A stretch of 64,000 nucleotides of DNA from CAVXFS01 sp963761115 (GCA_963761115.1 CAVXFS010000005.1:682001-746000), one strand, 5' to 3'; counted from the stretch's first letter, positions 1 through 9,122 are shown. The notes: generated by a model from the sequence alone, not told the origin. A program made the numbers and translations.

Positions 1-1
1 T

Positions 2-734
2 CTCGCCGCTTTAGTCACTTTCGTATTGACCACAGTGTTCGCCATGGCCGGGGTCGGCGCCGCATTCGTGCTGATCCCGGTGTTTTTGCTCTTTGGCGTG
101 GAATTGCATACGGCCATGGCCATCGCGCTGTTGCTCAATGCCATCGCCATGGCTGTCGCCTCGGTCACCTTCATCCGCAAGGGGCTGGTGGAATGGCGGC
201 TCGTTCTGCCCATGCTGGTGTTGGCGGTGCTGGCCTCGCCTGTAGGTGTGCATGTGGCGCAAGGACTGGACCGCACACTGCTGTTATGGCTGTTCGTGGC
301 GTTTCTGTTGTTCGCCGCCTTGATGATCATGTTCTACCGGCCCAAGGTGCTGCAACGCCCATACCTCGATCCGCGAGGCACTGATCCTGGGTTTGCCGGT
401 CGGGGCGCTGGCGGGATTCGTGGGCGGCCTGCTGGGTGTGGGCGGCGGCAATATCATCGTTCCTGTCTTGGTGGCCGCCGGTTTGGAACCCAAACGCGCT
501 GCGGCGAGTGCATCCTTCGTGGTGATGTTTGCATCGCTGGCCGGATTTCTGGCCCATGTCGGCGTAGCCGGCATCGACACAAGCTTGCTGGTTTCAACCG
601 GATTCGCCAGTGCGGCCGGGGCCGCGCTGGGTGCCTGGCTGGCGAGCGAAAAACTGGGCGGCGATCAGTTGAAAAGGGTCATCGCCCTGGTACTGATCGC
701 CGTCGCAATCAAAACCGGGTGGGGCCTGGTGTGA
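2..734 (+). CDS. TauE/SafE-family membrane permease, 5' partial, one frameshift
   Basis: Probable inner-membrane anion exporter of the TauE/SafE (sulfite exporter) family. The reading frame is open from the first bases, so the true start lies upstream of the window. The first part carries several hydrophobic segments. Near position 350 the frame must shift by one base to continue, after which the typical second half appears (GFVGGLLGVGGGNIIVP, then further membrane segments) up to a TGA at 732-734. The GGxxGxGGG motif in the second half is characteristic of the family. The shift lies in a C-rich stretch (caacgcccatacc) and looks like a one-base insertion. The FmdE-like gene follows 41 bp downstream, so co-transcription is possible. 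The substrate cannot be told from sequence. Confidence 0.75.
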
Positions 735-775
735 GCCGGTCCCGTTCTATCATAACCTGAATAAGGAGTTACATC

Positions 776-1401
776 ATGAATACCAATAACGATCGCCAAA
801 TCCTCACGAAAGCCCTGGAATTTCACGGTCACCGCTGCTGGGCCAGCGTGGCCGGCGTGCGAGCAGGCATCGCCGCCCTGCGTGAACTGAATGTGAAACG
901 CGCCGGCGGACGGCAGTTGCACGCCTTCGTGGAAATCGGCGAGGACCACGGCGGCACGTGCTTCGGTGACGGCGTGCAATATGCCACCGGCTGCACCCTG
1001 GGCAAGGCGCAATATCGAGAAGATGAACTATGGCAAGCTTGCGGTCACCGTAGTTGAACGGAACAGCAAGCGATCCAGCAACCCTGCCATTCGTGTCAGC
1101 TATAAGCCGACCCTGCAGCAGCGTATTGGCGAATCTGCCTTCATGGTCAAGCGCGGGCAAGGCATCGAACCCGACGAGATCCCCGAAGCGGAACAGATGG
1201 AACTGGTGGACCTGGTCTGGAACGCGCCCGAATCCGATGTGCTCGCCATCGGCAAGATCTTCCAGTTCGAACGCGAATGGTTTCCCGAAGTCATGGGTTT
1301 CGTGCCCTGCGCCTGCCTGCCACGAACTTACCGCTCGCGCCTATCTGCGCGTGTTGGGTGATAAGCATGTGTGCATTCCGTGCTCCGGCTATGAGCGTTG
1401 A
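776..1401 (+). CDS. FmdE-like zinc-ribbon protein, two frameshifts
   Basis: Resembles subunit E of formylmethanofuran dehydrogenase (FmdE family), which also occurs as a stand-alone protein in bacteria without methanogenesis. The N-terminal part shows FHGHRCWASVAGVRAG and the GDGVQYATGCTLGK segment, where conserved His and Cys residues bind metal. To read on, the frame has to change near 1010 (apparent extra C) and again near 1317. After that the C-terminal zinc ribbon is restored, with CHE followed by CIPCSGYER. A clear Shine-Dalgarno (aaggag) precedes the ATG. The two shifts are probably sequencing errors, because all conserved blocks are present in order. Its bacterial role is not settled; links to molybdenum or formyl metabolism are only suggested by the family name. 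Confidence 0.72.
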
Positions 1402-1452
1402 TCCATCAAATCGATAAAGATCGCATCCCGGTATTTTTTATCAAAACACACC

Positions 1453-2349
1453 ATGACTGCTCATAATCACTCACACAGCCACGCTGCAAACTATGGTCGC
1501 GCATTTGCCGTCGGCATAACGCTGAACGTGCTGTTCGTGCTGGTGGAGGCATTCTACGGCTGGCAGGCCGATTCGCTCGCGCTGCTTTCCGATGCGGGGC
1601 ACAACCTGAGTGACGTGCTGGGGTTGCTGGCTGCATGGGGTGGCTTTTATCTGGGCAAGCTGCGTCCGAATAAAAAACATACATACGGTCTGGGGCGTGC
1701 AACGATCATGGCCGCTTTGTTCAATGCGCTGATCCTGCTGGTCGCCATCGGCGGCATCGTGTGGGAGGCCATCGTGCGATTCAGCCATCCCGTTCCGATA
1801 CAGGGCGGCACTGTCATGCTGGTAGCTGCCATCGGTGTGGTGATCAACGGCATTACTGCATGGTTGTTCATGTCGGGCAATAAGGACGATCTCAATCTGC
1901 GCGGCGCATTTCTGCACATGGCGGCAGACACGCTGGTGTCATTAGGCGTGGTTATCGCTGGCGCGTTATTTGTCTGGACGGGCTGGACCTGGTTAGACCC
2001 GACTATCAGCCTGATAATTGCCGTAGTGATCTTGCTGGGTACATGGAATCTGTTGCGTCAATCGTTGAGTCTGTCGCTGGATGGCGTGCCTGAGTCAGTA
2101 GAATTGGATATTGTGAAGAGATACCTGTCATCTTTACCCGGGGTCATTGAAGTTCATGACCTGCATGTGTGGGCGATGAGTACTTCCGAAACAGCCTTGA
2201 CCGTCCACCTTGTAATATCAGACGGTCATCCAGGCGATGATTTTCTGAACCATGTTGCCGGTGAGTTACATGAAGATTTCGCGATCGAGCATGCCACTAT
2301 CCAGATCGAAATGAATACTCAATCGTGCGCTTTATCCAACCATACATAA
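1453..2349 (+). CDS. CDF-family divalent metal cation efflux protein
   Basis: A 298-residue inner-membrane metal/proton antiporter of the cation diffusion facilitator family (CzcD/ZitB/DmeF group), exporting zinc or related divalent metals. The N-terminus is His-rich (HNHSHSH). Transmembrane helix 2 carries LLSDAGHNLSD and helix 5 HMAADTLVSLGV, which provide the paired His/Asp metal-binding residues. About six membrane segments are followed by a cytoplasmic ferredoxin-like domain (residues ~205-290) with the usual HDLHVWAMS motif. The length is normal for the family. It stands 51 bp after the FmdE-like gene. Metal specificity (Zn, Co, Cd, Fe) cannot be decided from the sequence. Confidence 0.9.
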   Translation: MTAHNHSHSHAANYGRAFAVGITLNVLFVLVEAFYGWQADSLALLSDAGHNLSDVLGLLAAWGGFYLGKLRPNKKHTYGLGRATIMAALFNALILLVAIGGIVWEAIVRFSHPVPIQGGTVMLVAAIGVVINGITAWLFMSGNKDDLNLRGAFLHMAADTLVSLGVVIAGALFVWTGWTWLDPTISLIIAVVILLGTWNLLRQSLSLSLDGVPESVELDIVKRYLSSLPGVIEVHDLHVWAMSTSETALTVHLVISDGHPGDDFLNHVAGELHEDFAIEHATIQIEMNTQSCALSNHT

Positions 2350-2380
2350 TTTTCGTTTAAGCAATCAACTGGGTCAGTTT

Positions 2381-2457
2381 CGCAGGTTGGGCTGACAAAG
2401 GAAGCCCAACAAAGGGCTGCCGGAAATCGTTGGGCTTCGTGCCTCAGCCCAACCCGC
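2381..2457. repeat. Palindromic repeat, family 2 (complete copy)
   Basis: Nested inverted repeat with outer arms gcaggttgggctga and tcagcccaacccgc and inner arms gaagcccaac and gttgggcttc. It could form a long hairpin or cruciform. It sits just after the CDF gene. Related copies occur at 9621-9650, 11301-11329, 18119-18195 and 61188-61203. Confidence 0.8.
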
Positions 2458-2470
2458 TTTGCTGAGAGAA

Positions 2471-2533
2471 TCAAAGGGGCCAGGCTCAATCAATCCGGTG
2501 AGGAGTGATGAATAATGAGCCTGGCCCCTTTAA
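2471..2533. repeat. REP-like palindrome, family 1
   Basis: Perfect 16-bp arms aaaggggccaggctca (2473-2488) and tgagcctggccccttt (2516-2531) flank a loop containing gaggagtgatgaat. It directly abuts the 3' end of the first sulfotransferase gene and may act as its transcription terminator. Palindromes of this GGGG(C/T)CAGGCTC type are REP-like; no associated transposase is in the window. Confidence 0.8.
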
Positions 2534-4420
2534 TTATTCCTCTGGCATAACCGGATGCAGGATCCCAAGCAGCGGGGCCAGGTGATCCTCATATCGTTTC
2601 CAGCGTGCAACAGATCCGGAATAGATGGGTTTGCGTACCTGCGCGACACTGGCGGTATGCACGGCCCGTTTGTGTTCATGAAAGCCGAGACAGGCCGCAT
2701 CCCAGGGTAGCCCCAGATATTCCAGCATGCGCCTGGCCTCGCGTTCCGGTTCGGCCACCATGTCTTCGTAACGGCTATCCAGAATCCAGCCTGCAGGAAG
2801 CACGCCGTGCCAGTGACGCATCGATTCGACATAGCGCAGATATTGCCGCCCCATGGCTCCCAGATCATAGGTATATGCGTGTCCGACGTCGAAGTTCTGG
2901 GCGAAGCAGGAAAAAGACACATCCATCGGATTGCGCATGGAATGAATGATTTTCGCATTCGGCAGCATCAGATGGATCAGGCCAAGATAGCGATAATTTC
3001 CGGGCATCTTGTTGATGATGAGGCGGCTCCCTGGCGAAAGCGCCGCTATTTGCTCGAGATATTCCCGCCCGAGTTCCCGCAAGGCAGTCAGGCTTGCGGG
3101 CGATTCCGGAGCCGCGCGCAAAAGCGCTTCCGCTTTCCCGATGACGCTGTTGAGCATGGTCAGTTCCCCAGCGCCGAAAATGGCCGGATGACTGGCAAGC
3201 ACCTGTTCGATCAGGGTTGAGCCGGAACGGGGCATGCCCACGATAAACACGGGGATGCGTTCGTCCGGAACAGTTGGCATTGGACTGGTAGCTGCCGCAA
3301 ATGCTTCGAACAGCGAGGAGCTGAAGAAATTGCGGGTGGCTTCCAAAAATTGATCTGCACCTGCTTCATCATAAGGGTGCTGGGTATAATGAAGCCGGTT
3401 CCCTTCTTCATAGGCGCAGAAGGATTCGCCATATTGGCCGACATCCTCCATGGCTTTGCCCATGGCAAAATCCAGTTTGATCCGTTCGCCAATCGGTAAA
3501 GACTCGCGCCCGGCATAAGTCGCACCGAGCCGGGCGAAACGAGGATCATCCTGCCTGTATCGGAAATAGAGCAGCGCCTTGAACAGCAAGCCTGCATTCC
3601 CAGGCTCCAGTTCGATCGCCTTGTCCAGTATTTGCTCTGCCTCCATGGTTTCGCCCCGCACCATCAGCAGGTTGCCCAGAGTGGCATAAGCCTCGGCAAA
3701 ATCCGGCTTGAGTGTAATGGCCTGGCGCAAGCTGCTTTCCGCCTGATCAAGTTGCTTCAGATGAAATTGCAACGCACCGAGATTGTTGTGTGCCTCCGCG
3801 TAATCCGGACGGATTTCCAGCGCGCGGCGAAAGCTCGCTTCCGCTGCTTCAAGTTGGCTTGATTCCAGCAGGACGACCCCCAAATTGACATGAACCGTCG
3901 GGTTAGCGGGATTTAATTTCAATGCCTGGCGCAGGGATGCTGCGGCTTCATCCAGCTGCCCCAGCGCCCGCAGCGCCAAGCCCCGGTTATAGTGCGCCTC
4001 GGCAAAATCCGGCTTGATCTCCAGCACCCGGTTCAGGCATGCCATTGCTTCATCAAGCTCCCCCAGGGCCATACATGTGTTGCCCAGGTTGATGTGCGCC
4101 TGGAGCAAATCCGGCTGGATACTCAGGGTTCGGCGATAGCTGTCGGCTGCTGCATCAAGCTGGCCCAGGCCTTGCAGGGCGAGCCCCAGGTTGTAATGTA
4201 CTTCGGCAACGTCCGGCCTGAACTCCAGCGCGCGGCGAAAACTCCCCACAGCCGCGCTCAGCGCACCCATTCCAAGCTGTTTGCTGCCCAGATTGAAATG
4301 CTCCCCGGCATTTCGCGTCATGAAGCGCGGATCGTTGCCCGCCCCCTGGCTATCCATGCAACACTTTTTGTATTTTTTCCCGCTGCCGCATGGACACGGG
4401 GCATTTCTTTCAGGTTTCAT
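2534..4420 (-). CDS. SEC-C / TPR / sulfotransferase protein (copy A)
   Basis: A 628-residue fusion. Residues ~7-19 form a SEC-C zinc motif (CPCGSGKKYKKCC). Residues ~35-300 are about seven to eight tandem tetratricopeptide repeats of 34 residues (repeating AxAHYNLGxxLxxLGQLDEA-type helices). The C-terminal half is a sulfotransferase domain with the PAPS 5'-phosphosulfate loop GMPRSGSTLIEQ near residue 393 and a downstream NKMPGNYRYLGLI / HSMRNPMD block corresponding to the 3'-phosphate site. TPR-sulfotransferases are thought to sulfate proteins or glycans held by the TPR scaffold; the acceptor is unknown. No good ribosome binding site precedes the ATG. A near-identical second gene lies at 5956-7843. 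Confidence 0.88.
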   Translation of the reverse strand: MKPERNAPCPCGSGKKYKKCCMDSQGAGNDPRFMTRNAGEHFNLGSKQLGMGALSAAVGSFRRALEFRPDVAEVHYNLGLALQGLGQLDAAADSYRRTLSIQPDLLQAHINLGNTCMALGELDEAMACLNRVLEIKPDFAEAHYNRGLALRALGQLDEAAASLRQALKLNPANPTVHVNLGVVLLESSQLEAAEASFRRALEIRPDYAEAHNNLGALQFHLKQLDQAESSLRQAITLKPDFAEAYATLGNLLMVRGETMEAEQILDKAIELEPGNAGLLFKALLYFRYRQDDPRFARLGATYAGRESLPIGERIKLDFAMGKAMEDVGQYGESFCAYEEGNRLHYTQHPYDEAGADQFLEATRNFFSSSLFEAFAAATSPMPTVPDERIPVFIVGMPRSGSTLIEQVLASHPAIFGAGELTMLNSVIGKAEALLRAAPESPASLTALRELGREYLEQIAALSPGSRLIINKMPGNYRYLGLIHLMLPNAKIIHSMRNPMDVSFSCFAQNFDVGHAYTYDLGAMGRQYLRYVESMRHWHGVLPAGWILDSRYEDMVAEPEREARRMLEYLGLPWDAACLGFHEHKRAVHTASVAQVRKPIYSGSVARWKRYEDHLAPLLGILHPVMPEE

Positions 4421-4511
4421 GGTTGCAGAAATGGTGCGATCAATCGGGTCAGACTGAGCTGTCCCATTATTATGTAAATTAGTTTGCCCACGACCTTATT
4501 ATAGAAGGCAA

Positions 4512-4574
4512 TTAAAGGGGTCAGGCTCAATAAATCCAGGGAGGAGTGATGAATAATGAGTCTGACCCCTTTAT
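4512..4574. repeat. REP-like palindrome, family 1
   Basis: Arms aaaggggtcaggctca (4514-4529) and tgagtctgaccccttt (4557-4572) match with one mismatch. The loop again holds ggaggagtgatgaat. It lies between the upstream side of sulfotransferase copy A and the 3' end of the 75-residue gene, in the same orientation as the element at 2471-2533. Confidence 0.8.
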
Positions 4575-4610
4575 TCTATTGAACATCCATGTGCAGCTCA
4601 CGGCGCAGTA

Positions 4611-4838
4611 TCAACTGGTCTTGAATTTCCAATATGCCCTTTCGATGTCCTCGCGATCGAGGTGAAACCCTTCCGGCCCCTCGATCTTCCATGCGATTGC
4701 ACTGCTATGAATGAGTTTGAATGCTTGAAGCAAAGCCTCATCCTCGGTCATGAATTTGATCGGCACCACAAGCGTAAGATCGGGTTTGGTACCTGCCGGA
4801 ATCGGCATATCAGTATAAAAGAGATTGTAATGCGACAT
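4611..4838 (-). CDS. Hypothetical protein, 75 aa
   Basis: Small soluble protein beginning MSHYNLFYTDMPI. An in-frame ATG exists 27 bp further upstream, but this start is chosen because ggaggaaag stands just before it. There are no membrane segments or cysteine motifs. The C-terminal part (LDREDIERAYWKF) looks helical. It lies between the two sulfotransferase copies on the same strand. I do not recognise the family. Confidence 0.55.
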   Translation of the reverse strand: MSHYNLFYTDMPIPAGTKPDLTLVVPIKFMTEDEALLQAFKLIHSSAIAWKIEGPEGFHLDREDIERAYWKFKTS

Positions 4839-5056
4839 CTTTCCTCCGGGAGCGTGTTGAGGCATTCAAGGTTCCACTCGAATTGCAACTGGCTTGAATC
4901 GCCTGTTGCAACCCGCTGAAGCAATTTTTGCGAATACTAGGGCAAGAGCGGCACGGAACAGTTCCCCGTATCACCAAATTAACCACTGGCATGAGAGAAT
5001 TAAGGGGGCCAGTATCGTAGATCGGGCTGCAAATGAGATGCTGAAAGGAAATATCC

Positions 5057-5926
5057 ATGCGTGATGATGGCCGGGAAAGCGGGAATGTTGAAGACCGCCG
5101 TGGCGCGGGCGGCAGGTTCCCGGTCGGCGGGCGCGGCCTGGGCCTGGGCACGATCGTGATTGCCCTCGTTGCTTCCTGGGTGCTGGGGATAAGCCCCATG
5201 AAGGTGCTCAGCCTGTTAAGTGGCGGCGACGATTCCGGGCAGCAGTTGCAACAGCAGCCGGCTGCGCAGTCTCCTCCGGCAGACGATAAACAGGCGCACT
5301 TTGTTTCTGTCGTTCTGGCGGATACCGAAGATGTCTGGCACGACATTTTCAAGCAGAAGGGCGGCCAATATCGCGATCCCAAGCTGGTGCTGTTCACCGG
5401 GCAAACGCCTACAGCATGTGGCTACGGACAGGCGGCCACCGGGCCATTCTATTGTCCGGGTGACGAGAAGGTTTACATCGACCTGCGCTTTTTTCAGATG
5501 CTGCAGGATCGCTTCAAGGCGCCCGGCGATTTTGCCCAGGCCTACGTGATAGCGCATGAAGTCGGGCATCATGTCCAGAAGCTGGTGGGCATTACCGACA
5601 AGGTCGATGCGATGCGCAGTCGCATGAGCAAAGCGCAGTTCAACAAGGTTTCGGTTCGAATGGAGTTGCAGGCCGATTGTTTTGCAGGGGTTTGGGCGAA
5701 TCATGCACAGAAGATGCATAACATAATCGAGGCGGGGGATATCGAAGAGGCGATGCAGGCCGCGACTTCTGTGGGGGACGATACGTTACAAATGGCAGAG
5801 CAAGGCACGGTGGCGCCGGAAAGTTTTACACATGGGAGTTCAGCCCAGCGGGTCAGGTGGTTTAACACCGGGATAAGGAGCGGGGAAATGAATCAGTGCA
5901 ACACGTTCCAGGCAAAAAATCTATAA
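5057..5926 (+). CDS. ypfJ: YpfJ-family putative neutral zinc metallopeptidase
   Basis: A 289-residue protein of the YpfJ / neutral zinc metallopeptidase family. An Arg/Gly-rich cytoplasmic N-terminus is followed by one membrane anchor (GLGTIVIALVASWVLGISP, residues ~33-51) and a linker rich in Gln and Ala. The catalytic HEVGHH zinc motif is near residues 166-171, with a downstream ELQADCFAGVWA segment that supplies the third ligand. The catalytic domain should face the periplasm. RBS gaaagg precedes the ATG. It is the only gene on the plus strand between the two sulfotransferase copies, so it lies within a segment that could be deleted or inverted with them. Substrates are unknown for the family. 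Confidence 0.88.
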   Translation: MRDDGRESGNVEDRRGAGGRFPVGGRGLGLGTIVIALVASWVLGISPMKVLSLLSGGDDSGQQLQQQPAAQSPPADDKQAHFVSVVLADTEDVWHDIFKQKGGQYRDPKLVLFTGQTPTACGYGQAATGPFYCPGDEKVYIDLRFFQMLQDRFKAPGDFAQAYVIAHEVGHHVQKLVGITDKVDAMRSRMSKAQFNKVSVRMELQADCFAGVWANHAQKMHNIIEAGDIEEAMQAATSVGDDTLQMAEQGTVAPESFTHGSSAQRVRWFNTGIRSGEMNQCNTFQAKNL

Positions 5927-5955
5927 GCGTGGCAAGGTGGGAATAAATGGCTTGA

Positions 5956-7843
5956 TTATTCCTCCGGCATTACCGGACGCAGGATCCCAAGCAGCGGGGC
6001 CAGGTGATCCTCATATCGTTTCCAGCGTGCAACAGATCCGGAATAGATGGGTTTGCGTACCTGCGCGACACTGGCGGTATGCACGGCCCGTTTGTGTTCA
6101 TGAAAGCCGAGACAGGCCGCATCCCAGGGTAGCCCCAGATATTCCAGCATGCGCCTGGCCTCGCGTTCCGGTTCGGCCACCATGTCTTCGTAACGGCTAT
6201 CCAGAATCCAGCCTGCAGGAAGCACGCCGTGCCAGTGACGCATCGATTCGACATAGCGCAGATATTGCCGCCCCATGGCTCCCAGATCATAGGTATATGC
6301 GTGCCCGACGAAGAAGTTCTGGGTGAAGCAGGAAAAAGACACATCCATCGGATTGCGCATGGAATGAATGATTTTCGCATTCGGCAGCATCAGATGGATC
6401 AGGCCAAGATAGCGATAATTTCCGGGCATCTTGTTGATGATGAGGCGGCTCTCTGGCGAAAGCGCCGCTATTTGCTCGAGATATTCCCGCCCGAGTTCCC
6501 GCAAGGCGGTCAGGCTTGCGGGCGATTCCGGAGCCGCGCGCAAAAGCGCTTCTGCTTTCCCGATGACGCTGTTGAGCGTGGTCAGTTCCCCAGCGCCGAA
6601 AATGGCCGGATGACTGGCAAGCACCTGTTCGATCAGGGTTGAGCCGGAACGGGGCATGCCCACGATAAACACGGGGATGCGTTCGTCCGGAACAGTTGGC
6701 AATGGACTGGTAGCTGCCGCAAATGCTTCGAACAGCGAGGAACTGAAGAAATTGCGGGTGGCTTCCAAAAATTGATCTGCACCTGCTTCATCATAAGGGT
6801 GCTGGGTATAATGAAGCCGGTTCCCTTCTTCATAGGCGCAGAAGGATTCGCCATATTGGCCGACATCCTCCATGGCTTTGCCCATGGCAAAATCCAGTTT
6901 GATCCGTTCGCCAATCGGTAAAGACTCGCGCCCGGCATAAGTCGCACCGAGCCGGGCGAAACGAGGATCATCCTGCCTGTATCGGAAATAGAACAGCGCC
7001 TTGAACAGCAAGCCTGCATTTCCCAGGCTCCAGTTCGATCGCCTTGTCCAGCATTTGCTCTGCCTCCATGGTTTCGCCCCGCACCATCAGCAGGTTGCCC
7101 AGAGTGGCGTAAGCCTCGGCATAATCCGGCTTGAGTGTAATGGCCTGGCGCAAGCTGCTTTCCGCCTGATCAAGTTGCTCCAGATGAAATTGCAACGCAC
7201 CGAGATTGTTGTGTGCCTCCGCGTAATCCGGACGGATTTCCAGCGCGCGGCGAAAGCTCGCTTCCGCTGCTTCAAGTTGGCCTGATTCCTGCAGGACGAC
7301 CCCCAAATTGACATGGGCCTCGGTGTTGGCGGGATTTAATTTCAATGCCTGGCGCAGGGATGCTGCGGCTTCATCCAGCTGCCCCAGCGCCCGCAGCGCC
7401 AAGCCCCGGTTATAGTACGCCTCGGCAAAATCCGGCTTGATCTCCAGCACCCGGTTCAGGCATGCCATTGCTTCATCAAGCTCCCCCAGGGCCATACATG
7501 TGTTGCCCAGGTTGATGTGCGCCTGGAGCAAATCCGGCTGGATACTCAGGGTTCGGCGATAGCTGTCGGCTGCTGCATCAAGCTGGCCCAGGCCTTGCAG
7601 GGCGAGCCCCAGGTTGTAATGTACTTCGGCAACGTCCGGCCTGAACTCCAGCGCGCGGCGAAAACTCCCCACAGCCGCGCCCAGTGCACCCAATCCAAGC
7701 TGTTTGTTGCCCAGATTGAAATGCTCTGCGGCATTTCGCGTCATGAAGCGCGGATCGTTGCCCGCCCCCTGGCTACCCATGCAACACTTTTTGTATTTTT
7801 TCCCGCTGCCGCATGGACACGGGGCATTTCTTTCAGGTTTCAT
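5956..7843 (-). CDS. SEC-C / TPR / sulfotransferase protein (copy B), one frameshift
   Basis: Second copy of the gene at 2534-4420, about 96 % identical in protein by eye, with the same SEC-C motif, TPR array and PAPS-binding sulfotransferase domain. It is 1888 bp against 1887 bp: one extra T near 7018-7021 (gcatttccc against gcattccc in copy A) splits the frame within the last TPRs. Homology to copy A stops almost exactly at the start and stop codons. Upstream, a REP-like element provides a Shine-Dalgarno (gaggag) and an in-frame ATG at 7879 (GTG at 7882), which would add 12 or 13 residues including MNNEPGPFNSAP. The frameshift may be a sequencing error or real inactivation. Confidence 0.82.
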
Positions 7844-7853
7844 AGGTGCCGAA

Positions 7854-7917
7854 TTAAAGGGGCCAGGCTCATTATTCATCACTCCTCACTGGAATTATTG
7901 AGTCTGGCGCCCTCTAA
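7854..7917. repeat. REP-like palindrome, family 1, inverted relative to the other two
   Basis: Arm aaaggggccaggctca (7856-7871) pairs imperfectly with tgagtctggcgccctct (7899-7915). The loop is the reverse complement of the loops at 2471-2533 and 4512-4574, so this copy lies in the opposite orientation. On the minus strand it reads gaggagtgatgaataatg and continues in frame into sulfotransferase copy B. Confidence 0.75.
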
Positions 7918-7964
7918 TTGTCGTTAATCGTTTCTGGATGGTTAGAACTGATCCGCGAACTATT

Positions 7965-8201
7965 CTAGTCCTCCGGTAATGCATCGAACTCTTTTTTCCT
8001 GTTCTCAAACCAGTCATTCATTGCGCCCGGTTTTTTCATGAGTTCCTGCATTTGATTCATCGCCTCAAGATGCGCCTCATCTTTTTTTTGAAACATTTCC
8101 ATTCCATGCTGCTTGCTCATCCCTGCTATCTCTTCAAAAGAATCGGCATGAAACTCCTTGTCGCAGGCTCCTCCGAGTTGCTTGCAATTCATGGTTTTCA
8201 T
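7965..8201 (-). CDS. DUF1059 family small protein
   Basis: A 78-residue protein starting MKTMNCKQLGGACDKEFHAD, the signature of the DUF1059 family, in which two N-terminal cysteines and a later HADSFEEIA segment are conserved. The start is set by the strong gggaggtaaat upstream of the ATG; longer in-frame extensions lack one. The middle and C-terminal parts are helical and Met-rich. Function is unknown; related proteins are small and cytosolic. Confidence 0.82.
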   Translation of the reverse strand: MKTMNCKQLGGACDKEFHADSFEEIAGMSKQHGMEMFQKKDEAHLEAMNQMQELMKKPGAMNDWFENRKKEFDALPED

Positions 8202-8351
8202 ATTTACCTCCCTTGATTGAATCATATTCCGGGAAAATTTTGGCAGATCCATTAATATTGATTGATGATAATCCGTCCTGATCAGCTTGAGAACAGAAAG
8301 GTGATGGGCAATTGCGGGGTCGGGTCTTGCCTTTTGCCTGAAATGGGGAAA

Positions 8352-8400
8352 AATGTGGATGGTTTTATTTTTTCGATTGAAAAATAAATCCGTCCACATT
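8352..8400. repeat. Hairpin element, family 3
   Basis: A 21-bp inverted repeat: 8352-8372 and 8380-8400 around the 7-base loop tcgattg, with two mismatches. The right arm reads aaaaataaatccgtcc. A related hairpin lies at 9024-9067 in the same orientation, on the other side of the orphan gene at 8454-9023. Confidence 0.75.
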
Positions 8401-8453
8401 AGTCTGTATTCCCGAATGCATGGATTGCCGACCAATGAACGCTTGCGACCAAA

Positions 8454-9023
8454 ATGATTGAAGTCATACTGGAACTGAAACTCGACTCGTTCGTTGTCAA
8501 CGGTATGAGTGACTCCAAGATCCTGGTAGGTCCCCTGCCTCCCAGGGCGCTGAGATTTACATGTGTAAAAATCACTTCGGCACTACAACTATCGGGTGAG
8601 ACGCCGAGCGCGAATTTTGATTTCCTGGACTCGTCGATTCAGCATAAGGCCGGGCTTGAGTCTGACCGGGAGTTTGATGAACAGCTCTTGAAATATCTTG
8701 CAACCCACGCCACTGTTGATACCTCAAGAGTGGTTGTCGCTCTCAAGTCATCAGAAAATCTCACCAAATCCAAGGCTTCAGGTCACGACGAGATAGGCCG
8801 ATTGTCTCTCGTGGAGCAGTCCAATCAAAGCAGTGTGAACCTGGAAATGTTCATCAGGCGCGATGAGTTTGACGCCGCATGGGAGTTATTGACAAAACAG
8901 AAAATCATGAAGATCGTCGCTGTTCTGGTTTGTTTTTATCTGGGGCAGGATAAGCCAGAACCAATGCTTGTTGCTGGCGTTCTTTCCAGCTCTCTTCAGC
9001 TGATACCGAACTTGCAGGAATAA
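8454..9023 (+). CDS. Hypothetical protein, 189 aa (orphan-like)
   Basis: An uninterrupted frame of 189 codons with Ser-, Lys- and Asn-rich composition unlike its neighbours. There is one hydrophobic stretch near the C-terminus (KIVAVLVCFYLG). No convincing ribosome binding site precedes the ATG, and I recognise no domain. The frame ends exactly where a family-3 hairpin starts and begins shortly after another. It could be a real accessory gene or a chance frame; coding is moderately supported by length only. Confidence 0.4.
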   Translation: MIEVILELKLDSFVVNGMSDSKILVGPLPPRALRFTCVKITSALQLSGETPSANFDFLDSSIQHKAGLESDREFDEQLLKYLATHATVDTSRVVVALKSSENLTKSKASGHDEIGRLSLVEQSNQSSVNLEMFIRRDEFDAAWELLTKQKIMKIVAVLVCFYLGQDKPEPMLVAGVLSSSLQLIPNLQE

Positions 9024-9067
9024 AGGGACTGATTTATTTATCGCGCTTGAAAAATAAATCCATCCCC
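9024..9067. repeat. Hairpin element, family 3
   Basis: gggactgatttattta, a tcgcgcttga loop, then aaaataaatccatcccc form an imperfect stem of about 14 bp. Loop and right arm resemble the hairpin at 8352-8400. It may also serve as a terminator for the preceding frame. A more degraded relative appears at about 12100-12130 (cgtccccatt). Confidence 0.65.
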
Positions 9068-9122
9068 ATTTTTTCATCACCAAACGCAGGGACATGACTG
9101 AGTGTCAAGAGGAACAGAAACA

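Noticed and set aside
2471..7917. Composite transposon
   Set aside because: The two large direct repeats encode sulfotransferases, not a transposase. No insertion-sequence ends or target duplications are visible.
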